Part shown: positions 9,195 to 16,695 of the stretch, piece after piece
How positions within the stretch are numbered: the stretch's first letter is position 1
How the letters are laid out: every line of letters starts with the position of its first letter
Source of the DNA: Nitrospirota bacterium
GTDB taxonomy: Bacteria > Nitrospirota > Nitrospiria > JACQBW01
Reading direction: 5' to 3'
DNA length: 32,319 nucleotides
Assembly (NCBI GenBank): GCA_016178585.1
Contig: JACOTA010000002.1
Location: 1 to 32,319, forward strand
Notes under the pieces: model-generated
The model's input: the letters and a program-made list of their open reading frames with translations, nothing else
What the model was told of the DNA's origin: nothing
The model's database searches: none
Translations under genes and position numbers: made by a program

Positions 9195-10179
9195 TTTTGT
9201 TGTCATGTTCCACAGTTATTACTACTTTTCCTTGGGCGTGGCCTTCTTCAAGATACCGGAGTGCTTCAGGGACTTCACTCAGCAGATAACATCTATCGAT
9301 GACAGGTTTTATTTTGCCGGATTCAAGAAGCTCTTTCAGAAAGAGCAGATCCTTCTGGTTAGGTGTTGACGTCAGGGCACCCATCTTCTTGCTCCCGGCC
9401 ATGGATATCCATGGTCCCAGAAGCAGGGCTTGAAATAGCTGGGCTGTATTACCTCCAGCCATAACATAAATCCCTCGGGGACTTAATGCACGCTTGTAAT
9501 CGAAGATCGAACGAAATCCGTTCACCGCAAGGATCAGGTCATAATGCCGCCCGCTCTTGATGAAATCCTCCTGCGTGTAGTCGATAACATGGTCGGCGCC
9601 AATCGAGCGCGCCATATCCACCTTCCCCGTGCTACACACGGCGGTAACTTCAGCCCCGAAATACTTGGCGATCTGCACCGCAAACGTACCAACACCACCG
9701 GACGCACCATTGATCAAAACCTTTTGTCCCGTCTGTATCTGCCCCTTGTCGCGAAGTCCGTGCAAGGCGGTGAGTGCTGCCAAAGGCACGGCCGCCGCTT
9801 CCTCGAACGATATATTGGCTGGCTTCAACACCAATTCATTTTCACGGGCACACTTATATTCGGCAAATCCGCCAAAACCACTTGCGAATATGTCCCCGAA
9901 CACATCATCACCAAGTTGAAACTGGCCGACATTCTTACCCACCGCCTCAACCCGCCCCGCAATGTCGGCACCGAGTATCTGGAATTTTGTTGGCTTTAGA
10001 AGCCCGGAGTACAGACGGGCCAGGAACGGGTCAGCTCTCATGAGACGCCAGTCAGCGGCATTCACTGATGCCGCACGGACTTTTACCAGTACTTCATTGT
10101 CCTTGGGAGTAGGTTTTTCTACTTCTTTTAATTCAAGAACATCCGGTGGTCCGTATTTTGTGTATACAATTGCTTTCAC
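9172..10179 (-). CDS. NAD(P)-dependent medium-chain dehydrogenase (quinone oxidoreductase / zinc-free alcohol dehydrogenase type)
   Basis: 335-aa MDR-superfamily enzyme. The N-terminal GroES-like domain starts KAIVYTKYGPPDVLELKEV and contains ASVNAADWRLMRADP; ILGADIAGRVEAVGKNV leads to the Rossmann domain with INGASGGVGTFAVQIAK and the NADPH-side segment VCSTGKVDMARSIGADHVIDY. The Cys/His set of zinc alcohol dehydrogenases is absent, so it is probably a quinone or enone reductase. The start is GTG 10179, placed five bases after GGAG; a longer in-frame reading to 10281 lacks family similarity. DUF2834 lies 40 nt upstream on the same strand. Confidence 0.9.
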   Translation of the reverse strand: MKAIVYTKYGPPDVLELKEVEKPTPKDNEVLVKVRAASVNAADWRLMRADPFLARLYSGLLKPTKFQILGADIAGRVEAVGKNVGQFQLGDDVFGDIFASGFGGFAEYKCARENELVLKPANISFEEAAAVPLAALTALHGLRDKGQIQTGQKVLINGASGGVGTFAVQIAKYFGAEVTAVCSTGKVDMARSIGADHVIDYTQEDFIKSGRHYDLILAVNGFRSIFDYKRALSPRGIYVMAGGNTAQLFQALLLGPWISMAGSKKMGALTSTPNQKDLLFLKELLESGKIKPVIDRCYLLSEVPEALRYLEEGHAQGKVVITVEHDNKNLTTAST

Positions 10180-10219
10180 CGTTTCTCCATGATCTCTGTT
10201 AAATGTAAGTTCCAAACGG

Positions 10220-10537
10220 TCAATTTCCAAGCCGTTTCGCTCGGAAATAAAGAAATAGCGGCAACCCGAATGAAAGGCCAATCAGCAATGTCGCTGGAAT
10301 AAAAAGCCAAAGATTTTTCATATTAAGGCGGCTCCCCTCGTAAAATAAAAATACGAAAAACACGACTACTGAAACAAGCAGATCCCCCGCGACGGCAGAA
10401 GAGACATGATTTGCAAATATGGATGTGAAGAAAAGAGAGATTGTTGGCTCTGGAACCCCAAGGAAGCCAATAAGAAATGCCCAGGGGATAAGGACGCCTG
10501 GAACAGACAAAATCAAGTAAAACGTGCCCTGTGTCAT
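10220..10537 (-). CDS. DUF2834 family membrane protein
   Basis: 105 aa with three hydrophobic segments (about 5-25, 50-70 and 75-97). The family signature is visible: SLFFTSIFANHVSSAVAGDLLVS, then FFVFLFYEGSRLNMKNLW and a final GLSFGLPLFLYFR. Function is unknown in the family. The ATG sits behind AAGGAGAAAG. A GTTAGGC core (10561-10555, minus strand) lies 17 nt upstream, which is the typical first motif of an integron cassette; see findings. Probably co-transcribed with the downstream oxidoreductase. Confidence 0.85.
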   Translation of the reverse strand: MTQGTFYLILSVPGVLIPWAFLIGFLGVPEPTISLFFTSIFANHVSSAVAGDLLVSVVVFFVFLFYEGSRLNMKNLWLFIPATLLIGLSFGLPLFLYFRAKRLGN

Positions 10538-10681
10538 ATTTCTTTCTCCTTATATGCCTAACATTCAGAGTAAACGGGCCAGATGGAAGAGAGTTCCGGG
10601 ACCGCAAGATTAGATATCGGTTTTACGGTTGTGGGTCTTTTGGTCCCCTTATGGAATTAACCCCAGCAAAGTGACACACCT

Positions 10682-11071
10682 TTACTTCAAGGGCTGAGTG
10701 ATTGACCAGTGAGTTTGGATGATCCGCCAATGACCGTCTTGATGCTGATATACCTCGGAGCAATTCCAGCGCATTTGTGTTTCTCCGGTATACGAAATGT
10801 AATTAAACGTGAGCGCGGCCACCTCGCCGCATATTTGTACTTTTGGATTGATGATCTCATCTCGGTCAATTAAAATTCTTCCTCGGATGGCTTCGTAATA
10901 ACGGGTCAGCGCCTCCAGGCCATCCAAGCGACGTTCCAGAAAGGGGTCAAAATATAAAACCTCAGGAGCAGAGATCTCCAAATAGCCGGAGGGGTCTCCC
11001 TTGCCCCATCGATCCAAGGCCTTACGTTCCATGGCAATAATGGTCACTCCAATGTCTTTCTCGGTTTCCAT
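10682..11071 (-). CDS. SnoaL/NTF2-like protein (DUF4440 type)
   Basis: 129 aa with a single-domain NTF2-like fold pattern: helix AMERKALDRWGKGDPSGYLEISAPEVLYFDPFLERRLDGLEALTRYYE split over residues 14-60, then alternating strands with ALTFNYISYTG, MRWNCSEVYQHQDGHWRIIQTHWS. The closing WRIIQTHWS matches the usual DUF4440 end. Substrate unknown; such proteins are often small polyketide-cyclase-like or steroid-isomerase-like enzymes or ligand binders. The ATG at 11071 is 14 nt from the GNAT remnant on the same strand. Confidence 0.85.
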   Translation of the reverse strand: METEKDIGVTIIAMERKALDRWGKGDPSGYLEISAPEVLYFDPFLERRLDGLEALTRYYEAIRGRILIDRDEIINPKVQICGEVAALTFNYISYTGETQMRWNCSEVYQHQDGHWRIIQTHWSITQPLK

Positions 11072-11085
11072 AGTTCCCCCATTGT

Positions 11086-11490
11086 TTAGATTTTATTTAG
11101 TTCTAACTTCATGATAAGCGCCTGAACACCGACACGATTTACATGTTCGGTTCCCTCTACAATTTGAAATCCAAACTGTTTGTAAAGTTTTACAGCGGGG
11201 TTTTTGGCTCGCACACCTAAAGAAATAGAGGAGTAAAAGCGTGTTGCAGACTCGATGAGTAATCTCAATAACTCAGTTCCTATTCTCTTATTCTGGTGCT
11301 CTGGAAGAACACCTATAGCCAGTTCCGGCGTGAAGTCATTCAGATATCCATAACCTTTCTCCGGCCCATTCAGTAAGCGGATCCAGGCAGCCCCCACCGG
11401 TTGTAAACTGTGTGCTTCAAACGCGGCAAAGCCTAATAACGACCCAATTCGAGACGCCGCTAATACCCGTTCAGCTTCTGCAACAATGGG
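11086..11490 (-). pseudogene. GNAT acetyltransferase, 5'-truncated
   Basis: The frame stays open from 11490 to the stop at 11086 and reads as the C-terminal three quarters of a GNAT enzyme: ERVLAASRIGSLLGFAAFE, VGAAWIRLL, YLNDFTPELAIGVLPEHQNKRIGTELLRLL (acetyl-CoA loop, here Q-N-K-R-I-G-T for the usual Q/RxxGxG/A) and AVKLYKQFGFQIV. A TAG at 11493-11491 stops the frame before any start, so the N-terminal strand and helices are missing. A GTG at 11397 could still start a 103-aa product lacking half the fold. The break lies about 10 bp from the direct repeat at 11501. Confidence 0.8.
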
Positions 11491-11500
11491 CTATGCTTTC

Positions 11501-11510
11501 AAGGTAACAA
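11501..11510. repeat. 10-bp direct repeat AAGGTAACAA, right copy
   Basis: Matches 8187-8196 exactly and sits at the truncation point of the GNAT gene. The next bases (GGTAAGCAG...) carry no gene until the fragment at 11676; I see nothing else recognisable in 11511-11675. Confidence 0.35.
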
Positions 11511-11675
11511 GGTAAGCAGTTAATTGAATATAAAGAAATTTCCATCAATTAACAAGCCTAAAAAAAGGCCGATTGGGCAACATTATAAAGTGTAAGGTCA
11601 CGATCTCCATCGATTTCCAAAAGATGGTAAGTTAGAGGAAGGTCTTCAGTGGCGTCTTTCAAGAAGCGTTGTTGA

Positions 11676-12179
11676 TCTACGAGGATTCAATTCCAGAATA
11701 TTGAAAATAAAGGGGTTTTTCCAAAAAATGAAATTTTTGGCAATCCCGCTTTGCTCCAATCGATGGATGACGATGGAAATGCGTTTGCGGTTTGGGTTCA
11801 GCGTCATTGTATCCAGCGAAATTGTGTCTCTTCAAATGTCTGGGCAAATCGATATACAACAGAATCCGGGTGGAAGGGAGCAGTTCAACTGGCACACGGA
11901 GCCTCCGATGTCCAGGTGGCAATGGATGGAAACGGTCATGCGATAATCACCTGGGCCCAATTAAAAGGTATTTTTTGGAAGAAATGGAAAATCCAAGCAA
12001 ATTTATATATGCTCAAAGAAAAAGGGAAGAGTAATATAGGATTCGAGGCGGGCACCCAAAATGCCTCTCATCCAGCGATTGCGGTCAATGATCATGGTAA
12101 GGCGGTCATCCTATGGGACGAAACAGACGAAGCCACTTATAAAATGTGGGCTATGTTTATAACCCTTCCTAAGCCATAA
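11676..12179 (+). pseudogene. Fragment of a secreted repeat protein (MDxxGNAxAVW repeats)
   Basis: The only + strand coding signal in the accessory region. The frame is open from 11676 to the stop at 12179 and carries three related repeats: QSMDDDGNAFAVWVQ, VQVAMDGNGHAIITWAQ and PAIAVNDHGKAVILWDE, with NVWANRYTTESGW between the first two. These are typical of large extracellular beta-propeller-like proteins. There is no signal peptide, convincing start or ribosome site (the best start is TTG 11751), so this looks like the 3' end of a larger gene. Its C-terminal end appears natural. Confidence 0.6.
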
Positions 12180-12275
12180 GCAACCGCAAGTGCCCCGAAC
12201 TTTTAAATCTATCCACTTGATCACCTCCTTTACAATCACCACGGAAAAACACTTTGTCGGGGAGGAAGGATTTGA

Positions 12276-13007
12276 TCATAACCTTATTCTTTGACGGTTT
12301 TGAGGAAGACTGTTGTGTATTTTCTCCCAAATACTTCCGTTCCACTTTTCAAAGTGTCGAAAGTAAAATGGAATCACTTTTGCCTTTAATAAATTATCTC
12401 CTTGATCAAATAAATTAATATGTAAATGGGGAGCCGTGGTATTACCGGAATTTCCGACCTCTCCAATTTTTGCTCCTATTCTCACGTGCTGACCCAAAGA
12501 AACTGCAATCGACCCCATTTTCAGATGAGCCATTAGAACGGCAAAACCTTTTGGGGATTGAATGACGACGTGATTTCCCGCATTTGGTCGGAAGTCGATC
12601 TTACCATTCTCACTTTTTGGACGAAAAAGAAAAGACCGTAAATAGGCACTGAAAAACTCTTTAAAGAAATTTAGGCTTTTTCGATCCTGCCAGCCATCTT
12701 GTGCCTGTACAACAACGCCATCACAAGGCGCAAAAACAGGCCTTGACCACCCAAACCATTCTTCTGACTGAACCAGATTAATAAAATAACGCAGCTTGCT
12801 TCCCGGAAAATATCCCCTTTGCCCTTCGGCTCTCCCCATGAAGTCAAAGGCAAAAGGGTGATGACCCGGGGCACGCATATAACCCCATTCACCGCGAAGA
12901 GGAAACTCAATCACAGGTCCGGATTCTGAAGAGAAATCTTTTTTCATAGCGTATTTTATTTTAGAAGCCACGGAATCGACTATTGGATACCAGAAAGTGA
13001 GGCCCAT
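12276..13007 (-). CDS. M23-family metallopeptidase
   Basis: 243 aa. The zinc site of LytM-type peptidases is visible: a first His with a nearby Asp in GHHPFAFDFM (about 49-55) and the late HLHINL, with VFAPCDGVVVQAQDG, GNHVVIQSPKG and LGQHVRIGAKIGEVGNSGNTTAPHLH in the expected order. M23 enzymes cut peptidoglycan cross-bridges or act as regulators of amidases. No signal peptide is seen, which is odd for an envelope enzyme; the N-terminus may be misplaced or the protein may act on other targets. No Shine-Dalgarno precedes the ATG at 13007. Confidence 0.85.
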   Translation of the reverse strand: MGLTFWYPIVDSVASKIKYAMKKDFSSESGPVIEFPLRGEWGYMRAPGHHPFAFDFMGRAEGQRGYFPGSKLRYFINLVQSEEWFGWSRPVFAPCDGVVVQAQDGWQDRKSLNFFKEFFSAYLRSFLFRPKSENGKIDFRPNAGNHVVIQSPKGFAVLMAHLKMGSIAVSLGQHVRIGAKIGEVGNSGNTTAPHLHINLFDQGDNLLKAKVIPFYFRHFEKWNGSIWEKIHNSLPQNRQRIRL

Positions 13008-13034
13008 TGTTTAAAATAATTTATAAGAATTGAC

Positions 13035-13386
13035 TTAAAATACCATTGCATGGTCGACTAAACATTTTGAGTTTTGCTCAACCAGGACCAATTCGGCCAC
13101 AAATTCTCCGCTTTGTTTTGTACACCATTGCTTCCAAATGATGGCTAGAGATGACGGGCGCCGAAAGACCGCAACAAACTTCCTTTTTGAAAAATAGCCC
13201 CATTCAGTCTGGTAGCGCTTGCAGACTTTCTCAAAATGTTCTTTAGTCACAATCCCTTTCAATCTGTCGGTGAAATCCCTCGTGTGTTTTTGATAATTAA
13301 TCTCCGTTGAGCCTGCCATGAGGTTATCCATGATTGGGTTGGCTATCGCCAGAATGTCATTATCGGATTTTTTGGCCAGTTCCATA
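13035..13386 (-). CDS. Hypothetical protein
   Basis: I do not recognise the family. The start is taken at ATG 13386, eight bases after GGAGG, giving about 116 aa beginning MELAKKSDNDILAIANPIMD. It is predicted soluble and mixed alpha/beta, with a basic middle (KEHFEKVCKRYQTEWGYFSKRKFVAVFRRP) followed by WKQWCTKQSGEFVAELVLVEQ, a strand-rich end that resembles small NTF2-like or DUF-type stress proteins. A 13-bp palindrome, TTCACA-T-TGTGAA, at 13429-13441 lies upstream and may be regulatory. The next 160 bp (13442-13605) show no gene. Confidence 0.6.
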
Positions 13387-13605
13387 AGTGGGCCCTCCAC
13401 AACACTATTATTTTCTTTTAAACCTATTTCACATTGTGAACAATTTATATGAGAAATGATCAGGTGTCAATTTGGATCAAAACCATTCGGGTATTCTGAG
13501 GAATCCCGTTTACTATAGTCTTGGATGGAATGGCGGATGTCGGACCTGAGACTTTCAGGAAGCAATTATGATGGAAAGTCGAGTGCCGAAAATGTGTGAA
13601 ACGTG

Positions 13606-14220
13606 TCACCGATGGTGATCATGGGCATTCTCGCCCTTTGCCATAGCGAGGTGATGGGGCTGATGATGCGCACCCTGAACGAGTAAACCAATAAATCCAA
13701 GTCCGCGGATTTTTGCCAGAGTCTTGGAATCATTGGGATCTTTTGTCTTAACTATCAAATGTACGCCACCTGGGACCTTCTCCACCTCCGCTAACCATTG
13801 AGGCATTTCGTTGAGGATAGCTGTATGCGGGACCACCATTGATTGAATCGCCTCTTCCGTTCGTCCCTTGCCTATGATCTCCATCGACAATCCGGAAGGA
13901 ATTTGCCTCGACTTCACCTCAGATCGCAGGATGACCTCGTTCATGTCAATAAGATGTTGACGTAACTTTTCAAGGTCCACCTTGTTCCAATCGGTATTCG
14001 GTTCCCTTTCGAGGATTTGAACAATTTCCTGTATGGCACCAAACGCATCTTGTCCTGGCAACGTCGGCGTTGAACGCGAATTCTGCTCCTCGATCATCTG
14101 CAGGTGGGTCTCGTGCATTGCTTTCATGTCAACAGACTCGTCGCCATACACTAGATCACCTCCGATAATAAGTAGAGCCAAGGCGAAAATAACTCGAACT
14201 GTAGAGGACCGTAACTTCAT
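13606..14220 (-). CDS. Periplasmic His-rich protein of unknown function
   Basis: 204 aa with a clear signal peptide (residues 1-26, VIFALALLIIGGDLVYG). The mature protein has MHETHLQMIEEQN, LPGQDAFGAIQEIVQIL, a central LRQHLIDMNEVILRSEVK and a C-terminal part GLGFIGLLVQGAHHQPHHLAMAKGENAHDHH. The histidine cluster and scattered Met/His suggest metal binding. I have seen this kind of layout in hypothetical proteins of metal-cycling bacteria but cannot name a family. It lies 53 nt downstream of the MarR gene on the same strand, so the two are likely an operon and the protein may belong to the MarR regulon. Confidence 0.75.
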   Translation of the reverse strand: MKLRSSTVRVIFALALLIIGGDLVYGDESVDMKAMHETHLQMIEEQNSRSTPTLPGQDAFGAIQEIVQILEREPNTDWNKVDLEKLRQHLIDMNEVILRSEVKSRQIPSGLSMEIIGKGRTEEAIQSMVVPHTAILNEMPQWLAEVEKVPGGVHLIVKTKDPNDSKTLAKIRGLGFIGLLVQGAHHQPHHLAMAKGENAHDHHR

Positions 14221-14273
14221 AAATGTTTCCTTCCCACGGAACTGTCATTTCCGATGATTCGATGTTTAGGTAT

Positions 14274-14744
14274 TCAGACCTTCTTTCTCTCTTCTCTCAT
14301 ATTTGCCTCATGAATCGCGTTCGAAAGCACATCAAGGCTGTGAAAAATCTGAAGGAGTTCGTCCTTGGAAATCTGCTCGAGAATCTCGCTGAAGCGCCCC
14401 CGGCTCGCTTTTAAAAGTGAGTCTGCCAGTCGATAGCCCTTTTTCGTAAGGGACACCTGATGAACCCTACGATCGTCTTCGGACTGACGCTGTAGGATAT
14501 AGCCATCTTCCTCCAGAGCTCTGCAAAGACGAGTCACATTGCTTTTGTCCAGCGCCAGCGTTTTCTGAATATCCCCCTGCGAAAGAGGACCTTCTCTGCC
14601 CGCCGTTTTCAAAGACATCAGAGCATGTGCTGCTGAAACTGAAATGGGCTTGCCGCAGGGCGTCTGGTTCCTTAGCAGACCAAAAACGCGAATAAAACGC
14701 TGGATTTTTTCTCGAAGGATTAACTCGATAGATTCTTCAGTCAT
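14274..14744 (-). CDS. MarR-family transcriptional regulator
   Basis: 156 aa from ATG 14744 (MTEESIELILREK); an upstream TTG would add three residues only. Winged helix in order: ALMSLKTAGREGPLSQGDIQKTLALDKSNVTRLCRALEEDGYILQRQ split across residues 45-90, then the wing SEDDRRVHQVSLTKKGYRL. The DDRR motif in the wing is characteristic of MarR. It likely represses itself through the palindrome at 14761-14790 and controls the downstream His-rich protein. No Cys-based sensor is obvious apart from the Cys in QTPCGKP near residue 30 and CRALEE near 77. Confidence 0.92.
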   Translation of the reverse strand: MTEESIELILREKIQRFIRVFGLLRNQTPCGKPISVSAAHALMSLKTAGREGPLSQGDIQKTLALDKSNVTRLCRALEEDGYILQRQSEDDRRVHQVSLTKKGYRLADSLLKASRGRFSEILEQISKDELLQIFHSLDVLSNAIHEANMREERKKV

Positions 14745-14760
14745 ATAAAACAAGCTTATC

Positions 14761-14790
14761 AGATATTAGTTGCTAACGCAACTAATATCT
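14761..14790. promoter_or_regulatory. MarR operator
   Basis: Arms AGATATTAGTTGC and GCAACTAATATCT are perfect reverse complements separated by TAAC. The inner TTGC-N4-GCAA layout is typical of MarR-family sites. It lies 16 bp upstream of the MarR start codon, so autorepression is the simplest reading. Confidence 0.75.
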
Positions 14791-14892
14791 TGCTGCTAAA
14801 GTCTTTGCTAATCGAATTAACTCGTCTAATCACGGTTGTAATCTACGATGGTTTTGGATGGAACGTACCTATTGCTTCCAGGAAGGAAGGAT

Positions 14893-15189
14893 TTATCTGT
14901 TTTTCCAATAACCAGGTCGCCGCCGGCCATGCGCGACTGCGACAATCTGAACATTAGTGTTTTTTACCCGATATACAATTGAAAAAGGGAACCTGTGTAA
15001 AAAATATCGCCGTGTTCCCCGAACATATTTAGGCCATCTTTCGGGCGCTTCTTCAATTTGACTCATCCCATGATCAACTTCATCAAGAAAGGCTTTGGCT
15101 ACCGATTCGTTCTGCTCTTTGTACCAAAGGAAGGTTGCCTGCGTTTCAGCTACAGATTCAGGATGTAACTCAAGAGAATAGATTGGCAT
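14893..15189 (-). CDS. RelE/ParE-family toxin
   Basis: 98 aa from ATG 15189. ParE-like pattern: SLELHPESVAETQATFLWYKEQN, then AFLDEVDHGMSQIEEAPERWPKYVRGTRRYFLHRFPFSIVYRV split over residues 35-75, and the end strand VQIVAVAHGRRRPGYW. The HGRRRPGYW end is a strong match to this group. The start overlaps the antitoxin stop by one base (TAATG), so the pair is translationally coupled in the antitoxin-first order. Whether the target is gyrase (ParE) or mRNA (RelE) cannot be decided from sequence. Confidence 0.92.
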   Translation of the reverse strand: MPIYSLELHPESVAETQATFLWYKEQNESVAKAFLDEVDHGMSQIEEAPERWPKYVRGTRRYFLHRFPFSIVYRVKNTNVQIVAVAHGRRRPGYWKNR

Positions 15190-15413
15190 TAATTTTTGAG
15201 GATTTTTCGACGGGCTTCGGACCAAGGGATCATTCGAACAGTGGAAGCGTCAACTTCTTTCAAGCGCTTAGCAATTTCATCTTCCCAAGCCGCCTCAGCT
15301 TCTGGATCGAGGGTATCTTCTAAGCTTTCCAATAAGGTTCCGGCCAAAGCCGCACGCGCCTCAGGAGGAAGATTCAAGGCTTCTTTTAATATTTTAGAAG
15401 TATTCGCTGACAT
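15189..15413 (-). CDS. Addiction-module antitoxin (Unstab_antitox type)
   Basis: 74 aa from ATG 15413 (MSANTSKILKEALNLPPEAR). It matches the small antitoxin family that accompanies RelE/ParE toxins: LPPEARAALAGTLLESLED, then AAWEDEIAKRLKEVDASTV and WSEARRKIL. A longer open frame runs upstream into the palindromic repeat but has no family similarity. No Shine-Dalgarno is seen; the extended -10 box ends seven bases before the ATG. Confidence 0.88.
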   Translation of the reverse strand: MSANTSKILKEALNLPPEARAALAGTLLESLEDTLDPEAEAAWEDEIAKRLKEVDASTVRMIPWSEARRKILKN

Positions 15414-15420
15414 GAAAAAC

Positions 15421-15429
15421 ATTATACCA
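15421..15429 (-). promoter_or_regulatory. Extended -10 promoter of the ParE-type module
   Basis: Reads TGGTATAAT on the minus strand, an extended -10 (TGn plus perfect TATAAT). No good -35 is visible 17 bp upstream. The A of the antitoxin ATG would be about the first transcribed base, suggesting a leaderless message. Confidence 0.5.
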
Positions 15430-15465
15430 CAATGTTCTTTATGAAACATCCATTTGAATTGACCC

Positions 15466-15599
15466 AAGACCAGCGATAGACTTCGCACCCACTTATTAAT
15501 CATGTCATTGCGAGCACCGAAGGGTGCGTGGCAATCTTATCGTAAAGTCTTGAGATTGCTTCACTTTGTTCGCAATGACAGCTTTCTAACTCTGTTCTT
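15466..15599 (-). mobile_element. 134-bp MITE-like palindromic repeat, copy A
   Basis: Identical to 31195-31328 in the opposite orientation except for one base in the terminal repeat. Outer ends are AAGAACAG and CTGTTCTT (here one end reads CTGGTCTT); inner arms GTCATTGCGA and TCGCAATGAC also pair, as in the GTCATTGCGAGC repeats found in many bacterial genomes. It has no coding capacity. This copy lies in the 3' part of the RES toxin gene. No clear target duplication is visible. Confidence 0.85.
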
Positions 15600-15956
15600 A
15601 GGAACAATGACGGACGGCACTTGGAGAACCGCCGAACGCCCGCTTTGCGCCCACTCGCTTCCAATATTTTGAGTTGACAACTGCGGCGGGTTCAGCCTCC
15701 AATCAGAAGGGAGGGGGATATTGAGTTTTATGACCAAATCCTTCGGTGTCTCCAGTTGAAAAAGCACATAGGGAATACCTTCACCTTCGGGACCGGTATG
15801 TACTCTGACCTCAAGGATAGCAAGGGAGGGTGTGCTACAGACATATACCATTGGGATGCCATATAAGTTCCAGCGTCCGGGATACCCACGGGCTCCCTCG
15901 CCGCTAAGGACACCTTTTACGTATTTTTTCTTTACAATCCTCCATGCGGTGATCAA
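15561..15956 (-). CDS. RES-domain toxin, C-terminus replaced by repeat sequence
   Basis: Toxin of the Xre-RES type; characterised members degrade or modify NAD+. It opens with MITAWRIVKKKYVKGVLSGEGA and keeps the conserved Arg in GRWN, Glu in AILEVRVH and Ser in VPSVIVP, the three residues that name the domain. After SVIVP the reading frame enters the 134-bp repeat and ends after 13 foreign codons (KNRVRKLSLRTK), so the normal final NPxHPDF-type segment is missing. Length is 131 aa against roughly 150 usual. The start is a TTG overlapping the antitoxin stop. Activity is uncertain. Confidence 0.88.
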   Translation of the reverse strand: MITAWRIVKKKYVKGVLSGEGARGYPGRWNLYGIPMVYVCSTPSLAILEVRVHTGPEGEGIPYVLFQLETPKDLVIKLNIPLPSDWRLNPPQLSTQNIGSEWAQSGRSAVLQVPSVIVPKNRVRKLSLRTK

Positions 15957-16522
15957 GCAAGGACCCCGTGCTCGATCCTCATGAGAAGACTTTCGACTTC
16001 CCGTGCTCCCGTTTCGCTTTTCATTAGTTCAATCGGAATCTTACCACCCAGTCCAAACTGTGGTCGTTTCAACCAGGACCATGCTTTTAGTTTGTCGTCG
16101 AATACCCCGGTTGCGATCTCGAGGATCCTGGCAAAACGTACGAGGCGATCGCTTGCATTGTTATCCAGGTCTTTATTAGACTTTCGCCATCTCAGGAACG
16201 TGCTTTCGCTTGTACCCAGCACATCCGCTATCTCTTTGTCGTTGAAATTGAGTTCTTTTTTAAGTGTATCTGCCACAGAAAAATCGATCCCATGCATAAT
16301 CGCTTTATGAATGGCGAAAGCCTCCCCCTCCGTTCCCGGCTTATTCTTTAAGACATACATAACGAGCCGTTTCGTGACTTCGGTTCGAGAGTGTCCGAAC
16401 CACTTATTCTCGGCGGCCTGAACTTTGTTGTGGGAGACTATGCCGTTGGTTTTTTCATCAGCTCTATGTTTCAATGATGCAGTTCTTTTCTTTGTCTTCT
16501 TTGCATGAGTGTGGATATCCAT
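15953..16522 (-). CDS. Xre/MbcA/ParS-type antitoxin
   Basis: 189 aa, partner of the RES toxin. A basic, disordered N-terminus (KKTKKRTASLKHR) precedes a helix-turn-helix with NFNDKEIADVLGTSESTFLRWRK near residues 95-117. The C-terminal toxin-binding domain (DUF2384) contains RLVRFARILEIATGVF and WLKRPQFGLGGKIPIELMKSETG split over 125-175, with the usual final HGVLA. The gene is intact and lies first in the pair. It is preceded by a consensus promoter with an operator, so autorepression is expected. An intact antitoxin beside a shortened toxin fits decay of the module. Confidence 0.92.
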   Translation of the reverse strand: MDIHTHAKKTKKRTASLKHRADEKTNGIVSHNKVQAAENKWFGHSRTEVTKRLVMYVLKNKPGTEGEAFAIHKAIMHGIDFSVADTLKKELNFNDKEIADVLGTSESTFLRWRKSNKDLDNNASDRLVRFARILEIATGVFDDKLKAWSWLKRPQFGLGGKIPIELMKSETGAREVESLLMRIEHGVLA

Positions 16523-16538
16523 GATGAGTCCTTTCTTA

Positions 16539-16582
16539 TGTCATTTGGTGGTATTATATCATTCAAATGACACTATTGTCAA
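16539..16582 (-). promoter_or_regulatory. Consensus promoter with operator for the Xre-RES module
   Basis: On the minus strand a perfect TTGACA (16582-16577) and perfect TATAAT (16558-16553) are 18 bp apart. The inverted repeat TGTCATTTG (16539-16547) with CAAATGACA (16564-16572) flanks the -10 on both sides, which is the expected place for an antitoxin-family repressor. It begins 17 bp upstream of the Xre ATG. Confidence 0.75.
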
Positions 16583-16695
16583 TGACCGCTCGAATGGAAC
16601 AAATATTCAAAATCCCAGACCTATAATCATGTAGAGTTTTTATGCGGCACCTATTCATTCTAAATGGGTATTCCGCCAAAAAAGGGTTAATCAGG

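Noticed and set aside
10180-10281. N-terminal extension of the oxidoreductase
   Set aside because: The conserved start KAIVYTKYG follows a GTG with a good ribosome site, and the extension runs into the DUF2834 gene.
15414-15503. N-terminal extension of the ParE-type antitoxin
   Set aside because: The extra codons come from the promoter and the repeat; the family start MSANTSK fits the shorter form.
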